From NCBI GenBank assembly GCA_051005875.1, contig JBPCIX010000007.1, forward strand, positions 1 to 14,014: 14,014 bases of DNA. The letters are read 5' to 3'. Below the pieces are notes generated by a model that did not search any database, was not told the origin of the DNA, and saw only the letters and a list, made by a program, of their open reading frames with translations. The position numbers were made by a program, and so were the translations under genes. The stretch is from JBPCIX01 sp051005875. Lineage in GTDB: Bacteria > Actinomycetota > CADDZG01 > JAHWKV01. Each line of letters starts with the position of its first letter. Position 1 is the first letter of the stretch. Below are positions 7,298 through 14,014 of the stretch, one piece after another.

Positions 7298-7774
7298 ATG
7301 GTTGATACCCCAGTGTCCGAGCGCCCTTTGGATCCCCAGAAGTTGCTTCGCTTGGCGAATCTGGCACGCGAAGTGCTGGAAGAGACGCGGCGGATGGATC
7401 CGCAGACATCGACGACTAAAGAGCTTGCGTCACTTTACGGTCGCGTCCAAGATCAACTGAAGGGAGCATTGCCTAAGCCCCTGGCCGACGAACTCGAAGC
7501 GATGCAACTGGATCTGCCCTTTGAGGATGGAGCAAACGCCGACGAAGTACGGATGGTTTACTCGGGTCTCATCGGGTGGCTTGGCGGATTGTTCCAGGGC
7601 CTCCAGGCCTCGATTCTCGCCGGCGGCGCCCGGCCCCTGGAGCTTGAACCGGGCGATGCGGGCCTGGCCGCTGAAATACCAGGCGCTCCAGTTCCGCCGT
7701 CGCCGGGCAGCCCCGGTCTGCAACCTCACGGCCCTGCCTCAACGGAAGACCGAAGCGGCGAAGGCTACCTCTAA
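7298..7774 (+). CDS. bpa: Bacterial proteasome activator, Bpa/PafE family (DUF2587)
   Basis: ATP-independent activator that forms a ring on the 20S proteasome and opens its gate for unfolded substrates (known for mycobacterial PafE/Bpa). Seen in the 158-aa product: helical core about 12-108, including a conserved-looking LIGWLGGLFQGLQASILA near 91-108 that resembles the LVGWLEGLFHGIQTALFA stretch I recall from PafE; a Pro/Gly-rich flexible tail about 110-150; and the C-terminus GEGYL, matching the GQYL docking motif (HbYX-like) that inserts into the proteasome alpha ring. Length is close to the mycobacterial protein (about 174 aa). An in-frame TTG at 7256 would add 14 unconserved residues; I prefer the ATG at 7298. 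First gene of an operon with a MoxR-like AAA+ ATPase 3 nt downstream. The proteasome subunits must be encoded elsewhere. Confidence 0.9.
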   Translation: MVDTPVSERPLDPQKLLRLANLAREVLEETRRMDPQTSTTKELASLYGRVQDQLKGALPKPLADELEAMQLDLPFEDGANADEVRMVYSGLIGWLGGLFQGLQASILAGGARPLELEPGDAGLAAEIPGAPVPPSPGSPGLQPHGPASTEDRSGEGYL

Positions 7775-7777
7775 CTC

Positions 7778-9175
7778 GTGGCATCGCCCGCTACTGTCGC
7801 CGAGCTTCGGTCGTCCGGGTACCCGGATCGGACGGTCAAAGAAGAGCTGCGCTCGAATTTGGTTGCAAAGCTCGGCGCCGGCGAGAAGTTGTTCGAGAGC
7901 ATCATCGGCTTCGATGAGTCGGTTCTGCCTGCACTGGAGCGGGGAATCCTGGCCGGGCACGATCTCATCTTCTTGGGGGAAAGGGGGCAGGCTAAGACAA
8001 GAGTCATTCGCCGGCTCGTCGACCTTTTAGACGAAGCATCTCCATCAATATCAGGGTGCGAGATTAACGATCATCCCTTTCACCCAATATGCGCTTCGTG
8101 TATCGCAAAGGTAGCCGCGGAAGGTGACCGGACGGCGATCGAATGGGTCGCCCGGGATCGCCGGTTCGCTGAGAAGCTTGCCACCCCCGATACTTCCGTA
8201 GCCGACTTGATCGGTGACATCGATCCCATTCGGGTCGCCGAGGGCCGGTATCTCTCCGATGAGCTTTCGATTCACTACGGCCTTATCCCCCGGACCAACC
8301 GCGGCATCTTCGGAATCAACGAACTGCCCGACTTGCCCGAACGCATACAAGTTTCGTTGCTCAATATTTTGGAAGAACGAGACGTCCAGATTCGAGGCTT
8401 CAAGGTGCGCCTGCCGCTGGATCTTTTGCTGGTGGCCAGCGCCAACCCTGAGGACTACACGCACCGGGGCCGCATAATCACCCCGCTCAAGGACCGATTC
8501 GGCACGCAGGTCCGGACCCACTACCCCAAAGAGCCGGCTCAAGAAATTCAAATCATGGAGGCCGAGGCTCGGCCCCCCCACGCGGGCATACCGGTTCATG
8601 TGCCTGCCTTTATGAAGGAGGTTGTGGCTCAATTTACGACCGAGCTTCGGGCTTCTCCGAAGGTCAACCAGCGGAGCGGAGTCTCAGTCCGCTATTCCAT
8701 CGGCAACCTCGAGACCCTCGTAGCGGGCGCCATGCGCCGTGCGGTTAGGGCCGGCGAGCGTATCGCCGTTCCACGGCCGGTGGACCTTTGGGCCTTGCTG
8801 GAATCATCGGCGGGCCGCATTGAGTTCGAGACAATGGAGGAGGGCCGCGAGCCCAAGATTCTCGAGAACGCTATGAAATCGGCCATTGCCGAGGTTTACC
8901 GAAATCGTCTCGGCGGCGAAAACTTCCGTCCGTTGATCGAGCGTTTTGAGCAAGGACTCGCAGTTGAAACTTCCGACGTGCTGGGGGCCGAGAATTTCCT
9001 GGCTCAACTGGGAACGGTCCCCGGATTGGGCCGGATAATGCGGAAGCTTGACGTGGCTGAAGAGAGTCCCGAAAATGCCGCCTCAGCCCTGGAGTTCGCC
9101 CTTGAAGGGTTGCACCTAATGAGGCGTATCAACAAAGATTCTTCCGGGCTCGGAAGCTGGCGCTTCGGGGCTTAG
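7778..9175 (+). CDS. MoxR/Mg-chelatase-like AAA+ ATPase (Rv0958-like)
   Basis: AAA+ ATPase of the MoxR/magnesium-chelatase ChlI clade, which usually works with a vWA partner as a chaperone that remodels or activates protein complexes. Seen in the 465-aa product: Walker A GERGQAKTR 67-75, Walker B region GIFGINELPDL 176-186 with NE instead of the usual DE, sensor 1 VASANPEDY near 219-227, arginine finger in PLKDRFG near 236-242, and a C-terminal helical lid. A CASC Cys pair lies near 105-108 in the segment between Walker A and B. This looks like the Mg-chelatase-like protein Rv0958 of mycobacteria, not a chlorophyll enzyme: no other chelatase subunit is present. GTG start, 3 nt after the bpa stop; the vWA gene follows after 7 nt. 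Tightly coupled, so the three products probably act together. Confidence 0.9.
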   Translation: MASPATVAELRSSGYPDRTVKEELRSNLVAKLGAGEKLFESIIGFDESVLPALERGILAGHDLIFLGERGQAKTRVIRRLVDLLDEASPSISGCEINDHPFHPICASCIAKVAAEGDRTAIEWVARDRRFAEKLATPDTSVADLIGDIDPIRVAEGRYLSDELSIHYGLIPRTNRGIFGINELPDLPERIQVSLLNILEERDVQIRGFKVRLPLDLLLVASANPEDYTHRGRIITPLKDRFGTQVRTHYPKEPAQEIQIMEAEARPPHAGIPVHVPAFMKEVVAQFTTELRASPKVNQRSGVSVRYSIGNLETLVAGAMRRAVRAGERIAVPRPVDLWALLESSAGRIEFETMEEGREPKILENAMKSAIAEVYRNRLGGENFRPLIERFEQGLAVETSDVLGAENFLAQLGTVPGLGRIMRKLDVAEESPENAASALEFALEGLHLMRRINKDSSGLGSWRFGA

Positions 9176-9182
9176 TGCGCCG

Positions 9183-11237
9183 TTGCGATCCAAATACTCT
9201 CGCTGGGACGGCACCCAGGATCCTTTTAGCGACAAGCTCGAAATCGGCGAGTTGCTTGATGAGATGTCGGAAGACCTGTTGTCGGGGGTGGGTCCTTCCA
9301 GAGCGATTCGCCGCCTCATGCGCAGAGGCCTTGAGGGAAGACCCGGGCTTGACGATCTCCGCCGCCGCCTGGCTGAACGCCGGCGCAAGTGGACCGAAGC
9401 AACAAACTTAGAGGGCCCACTCGAAGAGATTCGGGACAAACTGAGCGAGTTACTCGAACAAGAGCGCGACGCTCTTGCCAATCGTGACGGCGATGACGCA
9501 AGGTCGCGGGAGACCTTCTTGGACGGTCTTGCGAAGTCCCCAGCCGCCGCAATTAAGGATTTGATGGACTATAAGTTCGTCGATCCGCAAGCTCAACAAC
9601 AATTCAACGATCTTGTTGAGGGCCTGCAGCAGCAGATTCTGAGCGCCTACTTCGGCCAGATGGTGGGGGCCATGAAGACCATCACTCCAGACGATCTCGC
9701 CCGCATGCGCGAGATGATCGGGGAACTGAACCAGATGATCGCAGCGCGCGAGCGCGGGGATACTCCTGATTTTGCGAGATTCATGGAACGGTTCGGCGAC
9801 TTCTTTCCTGAAAACCCAAGCAATCTTGATGAGCTGCTCGAAGTTCTGGCAAACAGAATGGCAGCCATGAGCCGCCTGCTGGCGAGCCTTTCGCCGGAGC
9901 AGCGCCGGCAGCTTCAAGAACTTTCAAGTGCGGTATTGGGCGATCTGGATCTGGGATTTGAGATGGAGATGCTTAATCAGGAACTTCGTTCATTGATACC
10001 GAACCTGCCGTGGGATCAGGGGGCACTGGGGATGGGCGAAGATCCAATGTCGCTCGGCCAGGCGATCGGGGCAATTGAAGAACTGTCGGACATGGAGGAA
10101 CTCGAAGACTCTCTGGCCGGGAGCTATCCGGGGGCTGGTATCGAAGACATCGACGAGGACAAGCTTCAGCAGGCTCTCGGCGAGCAGGCCGTGGAGGATC
10201 TGCGCCAGCTAAAGCAAATTGAGAAGGCCCTGGAGGAAGCCGGTGTGGTCACCCGCGAGCGCGGGAACATTGAATTGACCGCGCGAGGGATTCGCAACCT
10301 CGGCGAAAGAGCGTTAGTCAAGGTGTTCGAGGTGCTTCGCCAAGAGCGGCCGGGCGCACACGAAGATCGCGCGGCCGGCGGTGCCGCCGAGCCCACAGGG
10401 GCTACCCGGCCCTGGCGCTTCGGCGACTCCGGCGAGATCTCGGTTTCCAAGACCGTCTTTAATGCGGTAATCCGAACAGCCAGTGAACGCCCCGCCGGAG
10501 CCTTCAGCGCAAGGTTGAGCCCCGAGGACTTTGAGTTGATCGAGGCGGAATCTAAAACCCGAACGGCGACCGTTCTGCTGCTCGACCTTTCTTTTTCGAT
10601 GACACTAAGAGGACACTGGATTCCCGCCAAGCGAATGGCGCTGGCCCTGCAAGCGTTGATCGAAAGCAAGTATCCGCAAGACGACCTTTATTTCATCGGC
10701 TTCTCGGATTATGCGCGCCGCCTGAAGGCGGAGGATCTGACCGCTACCGGACCTATCGAGCGAGTCTATGGAACTAACATGCAGCACGCATTCTTGCTCG
10801 CCCGGCGCCTGTTGAGCGATCACCCCAGGGCCTCGAAGCAGGTCATCATGGTGACCGACGGCGAGCCAACCGCTCACCTTGAGGAGAAGCGTTTGGAAGG
10901 AGGCCTGTCGTCACTGACCGAAGCCCTGGCCCAGATGGGGCTTGTTTCGCCGGTGCTGCCAGGGGGAGGGCAATTCCTGACGCCGGAAGACGAAGAAGGG
11001 GGCCCCTACTCAGCCTTCGCATGGCCGCCCACCGCAACCACTATTCACAAGACCCTCGCCGAAGCCGCACGGCTTGCCGCCGGTGGCGTGACTCTCAATA
11101 TCTTTATGCTCGAAGAGGATCCCGGTTTGGTTGACTTCATGGATGAGCTGGCCCGCCGCACCTCGGGCCGGATTTTTCAAACAGCCGGGCAAGACATAGG
11201 CCGGTTCGTGCTTCGAGACTTCGTGAGGCGTCATTAG
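9183..11237 (+). CDS. vWA-domain protein, partner of the MoxR-like ATPase (Rv0959/ViaA-like)
   Basis: Probable adaptor or effector of the upstream AAA+ ATPase; function unknown in this family. Seen in the 684-aa product: long acidic/helical N-terminal part, about 1-400, rich in Glu, Leu and Gln with coiled-coil character; a variable Gly/Ala linker near 395-410; and a C-terminal von Willebrand A domain, about 458-684. Its metal site (MIDAS) is complete: DLSFS with Asp468, Ser470 and Ser472, Thr531 in YGTNM, Asp559 in VTDGEPT. About 35-40 extra residues (about 568-609, Gly/Pro/Glu-rich) follow the last MIDAS loop, more than I expect for the family. The N-terminal helical plus C-terminal vWA plan matches E. 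coli ViaA, partner of RavA. Start is TTG at 9183, the first in-frame start, with only a weak GGGG 12 nt upstream; this start is less sure. Confidence 0.88.
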   Translation: MRSKYSRWDGTQDPFSDKLEIGELLDEMSEDLLSGVGPSRAIRRLMRRGLEGRPGLDDLRRRLAERRRKWTEATNLEGPLEEIRDKLSELLEQERDALANRDGDDARSRETFLDGLAKSPAAAIKDLMDYKFVDPQAQQQFNDLVEGLQQQILSAYFGQMVGAMKTITPDDLARMREMIGELNQMIAARERGDTPDFARFMERFGDFFPENPSNLDELLEVLANRMAAMSRLLASLSPEQRRQLQELSSAVLGDLDLGFEMEMLNQELRSLIPNLPWDQGALGMGEDPMSLGQAIGAIEELSDMEELEDSLAGSYPGAGIEDIDEDKLQQALGEQAVEDLRQLKQIEKALEEAGVVTRERGNIELTARGIRNLGERALVKVFEVLRQERPGAHEDRAAGGAAEPTGATRPWRFGDSGEISVSKTVFNAVIRTASERPAGAFSARLSPEDFELIEAESKTRTATVLLLDLSFSMTLRGHWIPAKRMALALQALIESKYPQDDLYFIGFSDYARRLKAEDLTATGPIERVYGTNMQHAFLLARRLLSDHPRASKQVIMVTDGEPTAHLEEKRLEGGLSSLTEALAQMGLVSPVLPGGGQFLTPEDEEGGPYSAFAWPPTATTIHKTLAEAARLAAGGVTLNIFMLEEDPGLVDFMDELARRTSGRIFQTAGQDIGRFVLRDFVRRH

Positions 11238-11256
11238 CCGGCACGTGAGTGCCGGT
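11237..11256 (+). terminator. Hairpin after the bpa-AAA-vWA operon, terminator candidate
   Basis: CCGGCAC-GTGA-GTGCCGG is a perfect 7-bp GC-rich stem with a GNRA-type tetraloop, starting right after the vWA stop codon; a G-T wobble can extend it. No U-tract follows (next bases TGTCAAAAA), so it is not a textbook intrinsic terminator. U-less hairpin terminators are proposed for actinobacteria. It separates the vWA gene from the ABC-2 operon. Confidence 0.5.
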
Positions 11257-11276
11257 GTCAAAAAGGCCGCCGAAGG

Positions 11277-11291
11277 CGTCCATGCTGGACG
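11277..11291. promoter_or_regulatory. Perfect dyad just upstream of the ABC-2 operon -10 (operator candidate)
   Basis: CGTCCA-TGC-TGGACG is a perfect 6-bp inverted repeat with a 3-base spacer, ending one base before the TACACT hexamer. A dimeric repressor bound here would block the promoter, as is common for drug-export operons. The match could be chance; no regulator gene is nearby. Confidence 0.35.
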
Positions 11292-11292
11292 G

Positions 11293-11298
11293 TACACT
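11293..11298 (+). promoter_or_regulatory. Candidate -10 element of the ABC-2 exporter operon (leaderless)
   Basis: TACACT (TAnnnT type) ends 7 nt before the ATG at 11306, with no Shine-Dalgarno between. Same arrangement as at the other three operon starts in the window. Confidence 0.45.
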
Positions 11299-11305
11299 CT
11301 CCAAA

Positions 11306-12241
11306 ATGGCCGAAACCCCCGAACCGGTAGTTAAAGCGCGCGGGCTTACCAAGCGCTTCGGCGATTTCGTGGCGGTGGATCACATCGACTTCGATGTTCA
11401 GCCGGGCGAATCATTTGGGTTCCTGGGTCCCAACGGCGCCGGCAAGACCTCGAGCATGAGGATGATCGGGTGCAGCTCTCCTGTCACGGAGGGAACTCTA
11501 CAAATAGCCGGGATGGATCCAAAAACGCAGGCAGCTGAAATCAAGATACAACTCGGCGTCGTTCCTCAGATCGACAACCTCGACACCGAGCTGACCGTTG
11601 AAGAAAACCTACAGGTGTATGCCCGTTACTTCGATATCGCTCAGGATGTTGCCCGGGAACGAACGGCGGAGTTGTTGGACTTTGTTCAGTTGAGCGAGCG
11701 AGCCAAGGACGAGGTCGAGCCGCTTTCGGGAGGGATGAAGCGCCGCTTGACCATCGCTCGCGGCTTGATCAACGAACCGACGCTGCTGCTTTTGGACGAG
11801 CCGACGACCGGACTCGATCCTCAGGCCAGACACCTTTTGTGGGATCGCCTTTACCGGCTAAAACAGAAGGGAGTGACGCTGGTAATAACAACCCACTACA
11901 TGGATGAGGCCGAGCAGCTCTGCGACCGATTGGTAATTATGGATAAGGCAAAAATCGTCGGCGAGGGAACGCCACGGGGTTTGATCGACCGCTATGTCAC
12001 CAAAGAGGTCCTTGAAGTTCGGTTCGGAGCTGAACCCCAGGCTGCTCTCAACGGCCGCCTGGATCGGTTGGGCGAGCGCATTGAAGAGCTGCCGGACCGG
12101 ACGCTGATCTATACCCCCGACGGCGAGAAGACATTAGTTCACCTGCATGATCAAGGGATAGCCACCGAAAGCGTGCTGGTTAGGCGGGCAACCCTGGAGG
12201 ACGTTTTCCTGCGCCTGACCGGCCGGTCCCTCGTCGAGTGA
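11306..12241 (+). CDS. ABC-2 type exporter ATP-binding protein (DrrA/NodI-like)
   Basis: ATPase subunit of a type-2 ABC exporter, energising the two permeases encoded next; the substrate may be a drug, polysaccharide or lipid. Seen in the 311-aa product: Walker A GPNGAGKTS 41-49, Q-loop Gln88 in VVPQIDNLD, signature LSGGMKRR 140-147, Walker B LLLLDEPTTGLD from about 160, H-loop His197 in ITTHYMDEAE, and a C-terminal domain of about 90 residues ending in ATLEDVFLRLTGRSL, typical of the DrrA/NodI group. The frame is open 19 codons upstream to 11249, but the family-like beginning and the -10 spacing favour ATG 11306. The stop overlaps the GTG of the next gene by 4 nt (GTGA), so translation is coupled. 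Confidence 0.95.
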   Translation: MAETPEPVVKARGLTKRFGDFVAVDHIDFDVQPGESFGFLGPNGAGKTSSMRMIGCSSPVTEGTLQIAGMDPKTQAAEIKIQLGVVPQIDNLDTELTVEENLQVYARYFDIAQDVARERTAELLDFVQLSERAKDEVEPLSGGMKRRLTIARGLINEPTLLLLDEPTTGLDPQARHLLWDRLYRLKQKGVTLVITTHYMDEAEQLCDRLVIMDKAKIVGEGTPRGLIDRYVTKEVLEVRFGAEPQAALNGRLDRLGERIEELPDRTLIYTPDGEKTLVHLHDQGIATESVLVRRATLEDVFLRLTGRSLVE

Positions 12242-13005
12242 GATTCAGACCACTAGTTCATAGAAACTTTCTTGTTTTCCGAAGGAATTGGCTAAGCACT
12301 CTTTTTTTCTCATTCCTGAACCCTCTGCTTTTTATCGCGGCGATGGGCCTGGGGTTGGGGGCCCTCCTGAAAACAAGAGACGATGCCGCCTTTGGCGGCG
12401 TGAGCTACCTACTGTTCATAACCCCGGGAGTGCTGGCGGCGGGCTGCATGCAGATGACCGCTTTTGAGTCGAGCTACGGGACCCTGACCAAAGTCACATA
12501 CCGCAGGAACTATGAAGCGATGCTGGCCACTCCCATGTCGGTCGGCGGTTTGCTGACAGGGGAATTGATCTGGGTGTCGTTCCGGATGCTGCTGATAGCC
12601 ATAACTTTCATGGCGGTGGTGGCTATGTTCCAACTTGCAGTGTCACCGCTGGCTTTGCTGGCCATTCCCGCAGCAATCCTTACAGGCCTGGCTTACGCCT
12701 CCCCTATTATTGGTTTCTCGGCCAAGCGAAAGAACTACAACGACCTAAGCAATATTTTTCGGTTTGTCATCACGCCGATGTTCTTGTTCTCTGGAACATT
12801 CTTTCCCGTCCAAAGGCTGCCTGGGTTCATCCGACCCCTGGCCTATATCACCCCCCTGTACCACGGCGTAGAGTTCATGCGGGGCGCGATGCTCGGTCGC
12901 TTAACCGTTCAGAATGCTCTCCAGCACTCCACGTATTTAATTGCCGTCTTCGCAGCAGGTATTTGGTACGCCCACCGCAGTCTCACAAAAAGGCTGCTGA
13001 CTTGA
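12238..13005 (+). CDS. ABC-2 type exporter permease (NodJ/DrrB-like), first of two
   Basis: Integral membrane subunit of the ABC-2 exporter, 255 aa with about six hydrophobic segments. Seen: N-terminal VHRNFLVFRRNWLSTLF amphipathic stretch before the first membrane helix, NPLLFIAAMGLGLGALL, an extracytoplasmic-like YLLFITPGVLAAG stretch, a central cytoplasmic EAMLATPMSVGGLLTGEL coupling region, and PLYHGVEFMRGAMLG near the C-terminus, all typical of the NodJ branch. Starts with GTG in a 4-nt overlap with the ATPase gene and ends in a 4-nt TTGA overlap with the second permease. With that permease it probably forms a heterodimeric channel. Confidence 0.93.
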   Translation: MRFRPLVHRNFLVFRRNWLSTLFFSFLNPLLFIAAMGLGLGALLKTRDDAAFGGVSYLLFITPGVLAAGCMQMTAFESSYGTLTKVTYRRNYEAMLATPMSVGGLLTGELIWVSFRMLLIAITFMAVVAMFQLAVSPLALLAIPAAILTGLAYASPIIGFSAKRKNYNDLSNIFRFVITPMFLFSGTFFPVQRLPGFIRPLAYITPLYHGVEFMRGAMLGRLTVQNALQHSTYLIAVFAAGIWYAHRSLTKRLLT

Positions 13006-13802
13006 GTTCCACCACCGTCACCAAGAGCCGTTTTCGGCGGATGCCTGCCCTGCATCTGGTTCAACGCAACCTGCTTGTCTACCGCCATACCTGGATGGTC
13101 ATTTTTTCGGGTTTCTTCGAGCCCTTGTTCTATCTGCTGGCAGTGGGGTACGGAGTCGGCTCCATCATCGGGAAGCTACCGGTGGGAGGGGGGCGGATGG
13201 TCGAGTATGCCGCCTTTGTTGCCCCAGCGATGCTTGCCACTTCTTGCGTTAACGGCGCAATAACAGACGGCTTTTTTAACCCGTTCTTCAAGCTCCATTA
13301 TCAAGGAACTTACGATGGGATTCTGGCGACTCCGATGAGTGTGTCGGATATAGCCAAAGGCGAAGTGATCTGGGCTCTGATCCGCGGATCTCTATACTCA
13401 GTCGGATTCCTCCTGATCCTACTTCCACTCGGGCTAATCAAGTCGCCCTGGGGAATTGTTGCTTTGCCCGCCGCCATTTTCGTGTCGGCATGCTTCTCAT
13501 CAGCCGCAATCCTGTTAATGACTTTCGCAAAAAAGATCGATGATTTTGACAAAGTGATGAACCTTCTTATACATCCGATGTTTCTGTTCTCAACCACATT
13601 TTTCCCGCTGTCGGTTTACCCGGTCCCGATCAGAGCGGTCGTGTTCCTGCTTCCCCTGTATCACGGCATTGCGTTGCTGCGGGGGCTGACCCTGGGCTTG
13701 ATCGGTTGGCCCTTGCTGGGACACTTTGCTTACCTGGCGGCTCTCGCCGGCATTTCGTTAAAGATAGCAACCAGCCGGCTTGAAAAGAAGCTAATTAAGT
13801 AG
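13002..13802 (+). CDS. ABC-2 type exporter permease (NodJ/DrrB-like), second of two
   Basis: Second integral membrane subunit, 266 aa, visibly homologous to the preceding permease. Shared points are VQRNLLVYRHTW, EPLFYLLAVGYGVGSII, YAAFVAPAMLATS, YDGILATPMSVSDIAKGEV and PLYHGIALLRGLTLG, in the same order. This indicates an old tandem duplication of one permease. The longest frame begins at 12963 and would overlap the previous gene by 43 nt. I choose TTG at 13002: it forms a 4-nt TTGA overlap with the upstream stop and has AAAAGG 8 nt before it. An internal ATG at 13041 (MPALHLVQRN) is the main alternative. No recognised terminator follows directly. Confidence 0.92.
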   Translation: MSSTTVTKSRFRRMPALHLVQRNLLVYRHTWMVIFSGFFEPLFYLLAVGYGVGSIIGKLPVGGGRMVEYAAFVAPAMLATSCVNGAITDGFFNPFFKLHYQGTYDGILATPMSVSDIAKGEVIWALIRGSLYSVGFLLILLPLGLIKSPWGIVALPAAIFVSACFSSAAILLMTFAKKIDDFDKVMNLLIHPMFLFSTTFFPLSVYPVPIRAVVFLLPLYHGIALLRGLTLGLIGWPLLGHFAYLAALAGISLKIATSRLEKKLIK

Positions 13803-13838
13803 CGCTGGAGCCCCCCGGGAATAGCGGAAGATGAGCGA

Positions 13839-13860
13839 CGCTAGTGACACCGCACTAGTG
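13839..13860 (+). other. Small stem-loop downstream of the ABC-2 operon
   Basis: CGCTAGTG-ACACCG-CACTAGTG can form an 8-bp stem (one G-T) with a 6-base loop, 37 nt after the permease stop. No T-tract follows. It may help end the ABC-2 transcript, but the evidence is structural only. Confidence 0.35.
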
Positions 13861-13895
13861 GTCCGAATCGCAAATAATCCTCGCATCCGAACGCA

Positions 13896-13992
13896 CCTGC
13901 ATCCCCGATGGCTGCGTTGCGGCCGGCTTCGCCTCTCGCTCGGGTACTCCCCGGTACACGTCGCTCGCCGCGCCTTGCCCTCGGGGCGCAGG
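13896..13992. repeat. Long imperfect palindrome in the terminal intergenic region
   Basis: Left arm 13896-13912 (CCTGCATCCCCGATGGC) pairs with right arm 13977-13992 (GCCCTCGGGGCGCAGG) through 14 base pairs with small interruptions; GCGGC (13919-13923) then pairs with GCCGC (13967-13971). The interior is a GC-rich CGCTCG / GGTAC-rich segment. It looks like a dispersed intergenic palindrome (REP/MITE-like) but has only one copy here. The 212 bp after 13802 hold no convincing gene. Confidence 0.5.
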
Positions 13993-14014
13993 AGCGCTCT
14001 CTTGTGCAAGGCTA

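Noticed and set aside
7778..11237. Genuine magnesium or cobalt chelatase for tetrapyrrole synthesis
   Set aside because: No large H/N-type chelatase subunit or tetrapyrrole gene is present, and the pair better fits the MoxR-vWA (Rv0958/Rv0959-like) type.
13791..14009. Minus-strand open frame of 72 codons at the window end
   Set aside because: It coincides with the long palindrome, has an Arg-rich low-information product and no start signal.

Overview
The window is GC-rich (about 60% by eye), densely coding, and most likely from an actinobacterium (Actinomycetota), probably an uncultured lineage. The strongest marker is a bacterial proteasome activator of the Bpa/PafE family, which is only useful in a cell with a 20S proteasome. 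Supporting markers are a UvrD-type helicase ending in an HRDC domain (as in mycobacterial UvrD2) and a Mg-chelatase-like AAA+/vWA pair resembling mycobacterial Rv0958/Rv0959. No tRNA, rRNA, CRISPR array, transposase or phage gene was seen.

Layout. The left half (32-7031) is on the minus strand. Reading in the direction of transcription, it starts at 7031 with a three-gene operon: an MsbA/LmrA-type ABC exporter, an acyl-CoA dehydrogenase and an alpha/beta hydrolase. The helicase gene follows as a separate unit starting at 2698. The right half is on the plus strand. It has a three-gene operon (bpa, MoxR-like AAA+ ATPase, vWA protein; 7298-11237), then a three-gene ABC-2 exporter operon (ATPase and two permeases; 11306-13802). 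The two halves diverge from a 266-bp intergenic region. The last 212 bp hold no gene, only palindromic sequence.

Main observations. (1) The proteasome activator gene sits 3 nt upstream of a RavA/ViaA-like AAA+ plus vWA module. This suggests a proteolysis-linked remodelling system that I do not know as a described one. (2) A structured element of about 195 bp, with nested palindromes, occurs twice in inverted orientation. The copies flank the exporter/dehydrogenase/hydrolase operon, and each lies 37-56 bp upstream of a gene start in the same relative orientation. (3) The first gene of all four transcription units has a TAnnnT-like -10 hexamer just 6-7 nt before an ATG and no convincing Shine-Dalgarno, as expected for leaderless mRNAs. 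Internal genes are tightly coupled and often start with GTG or TTG. (4) Small perfect dyads lie at the -10 elements of the bpa and ABC-2 operons and are operator candidates.
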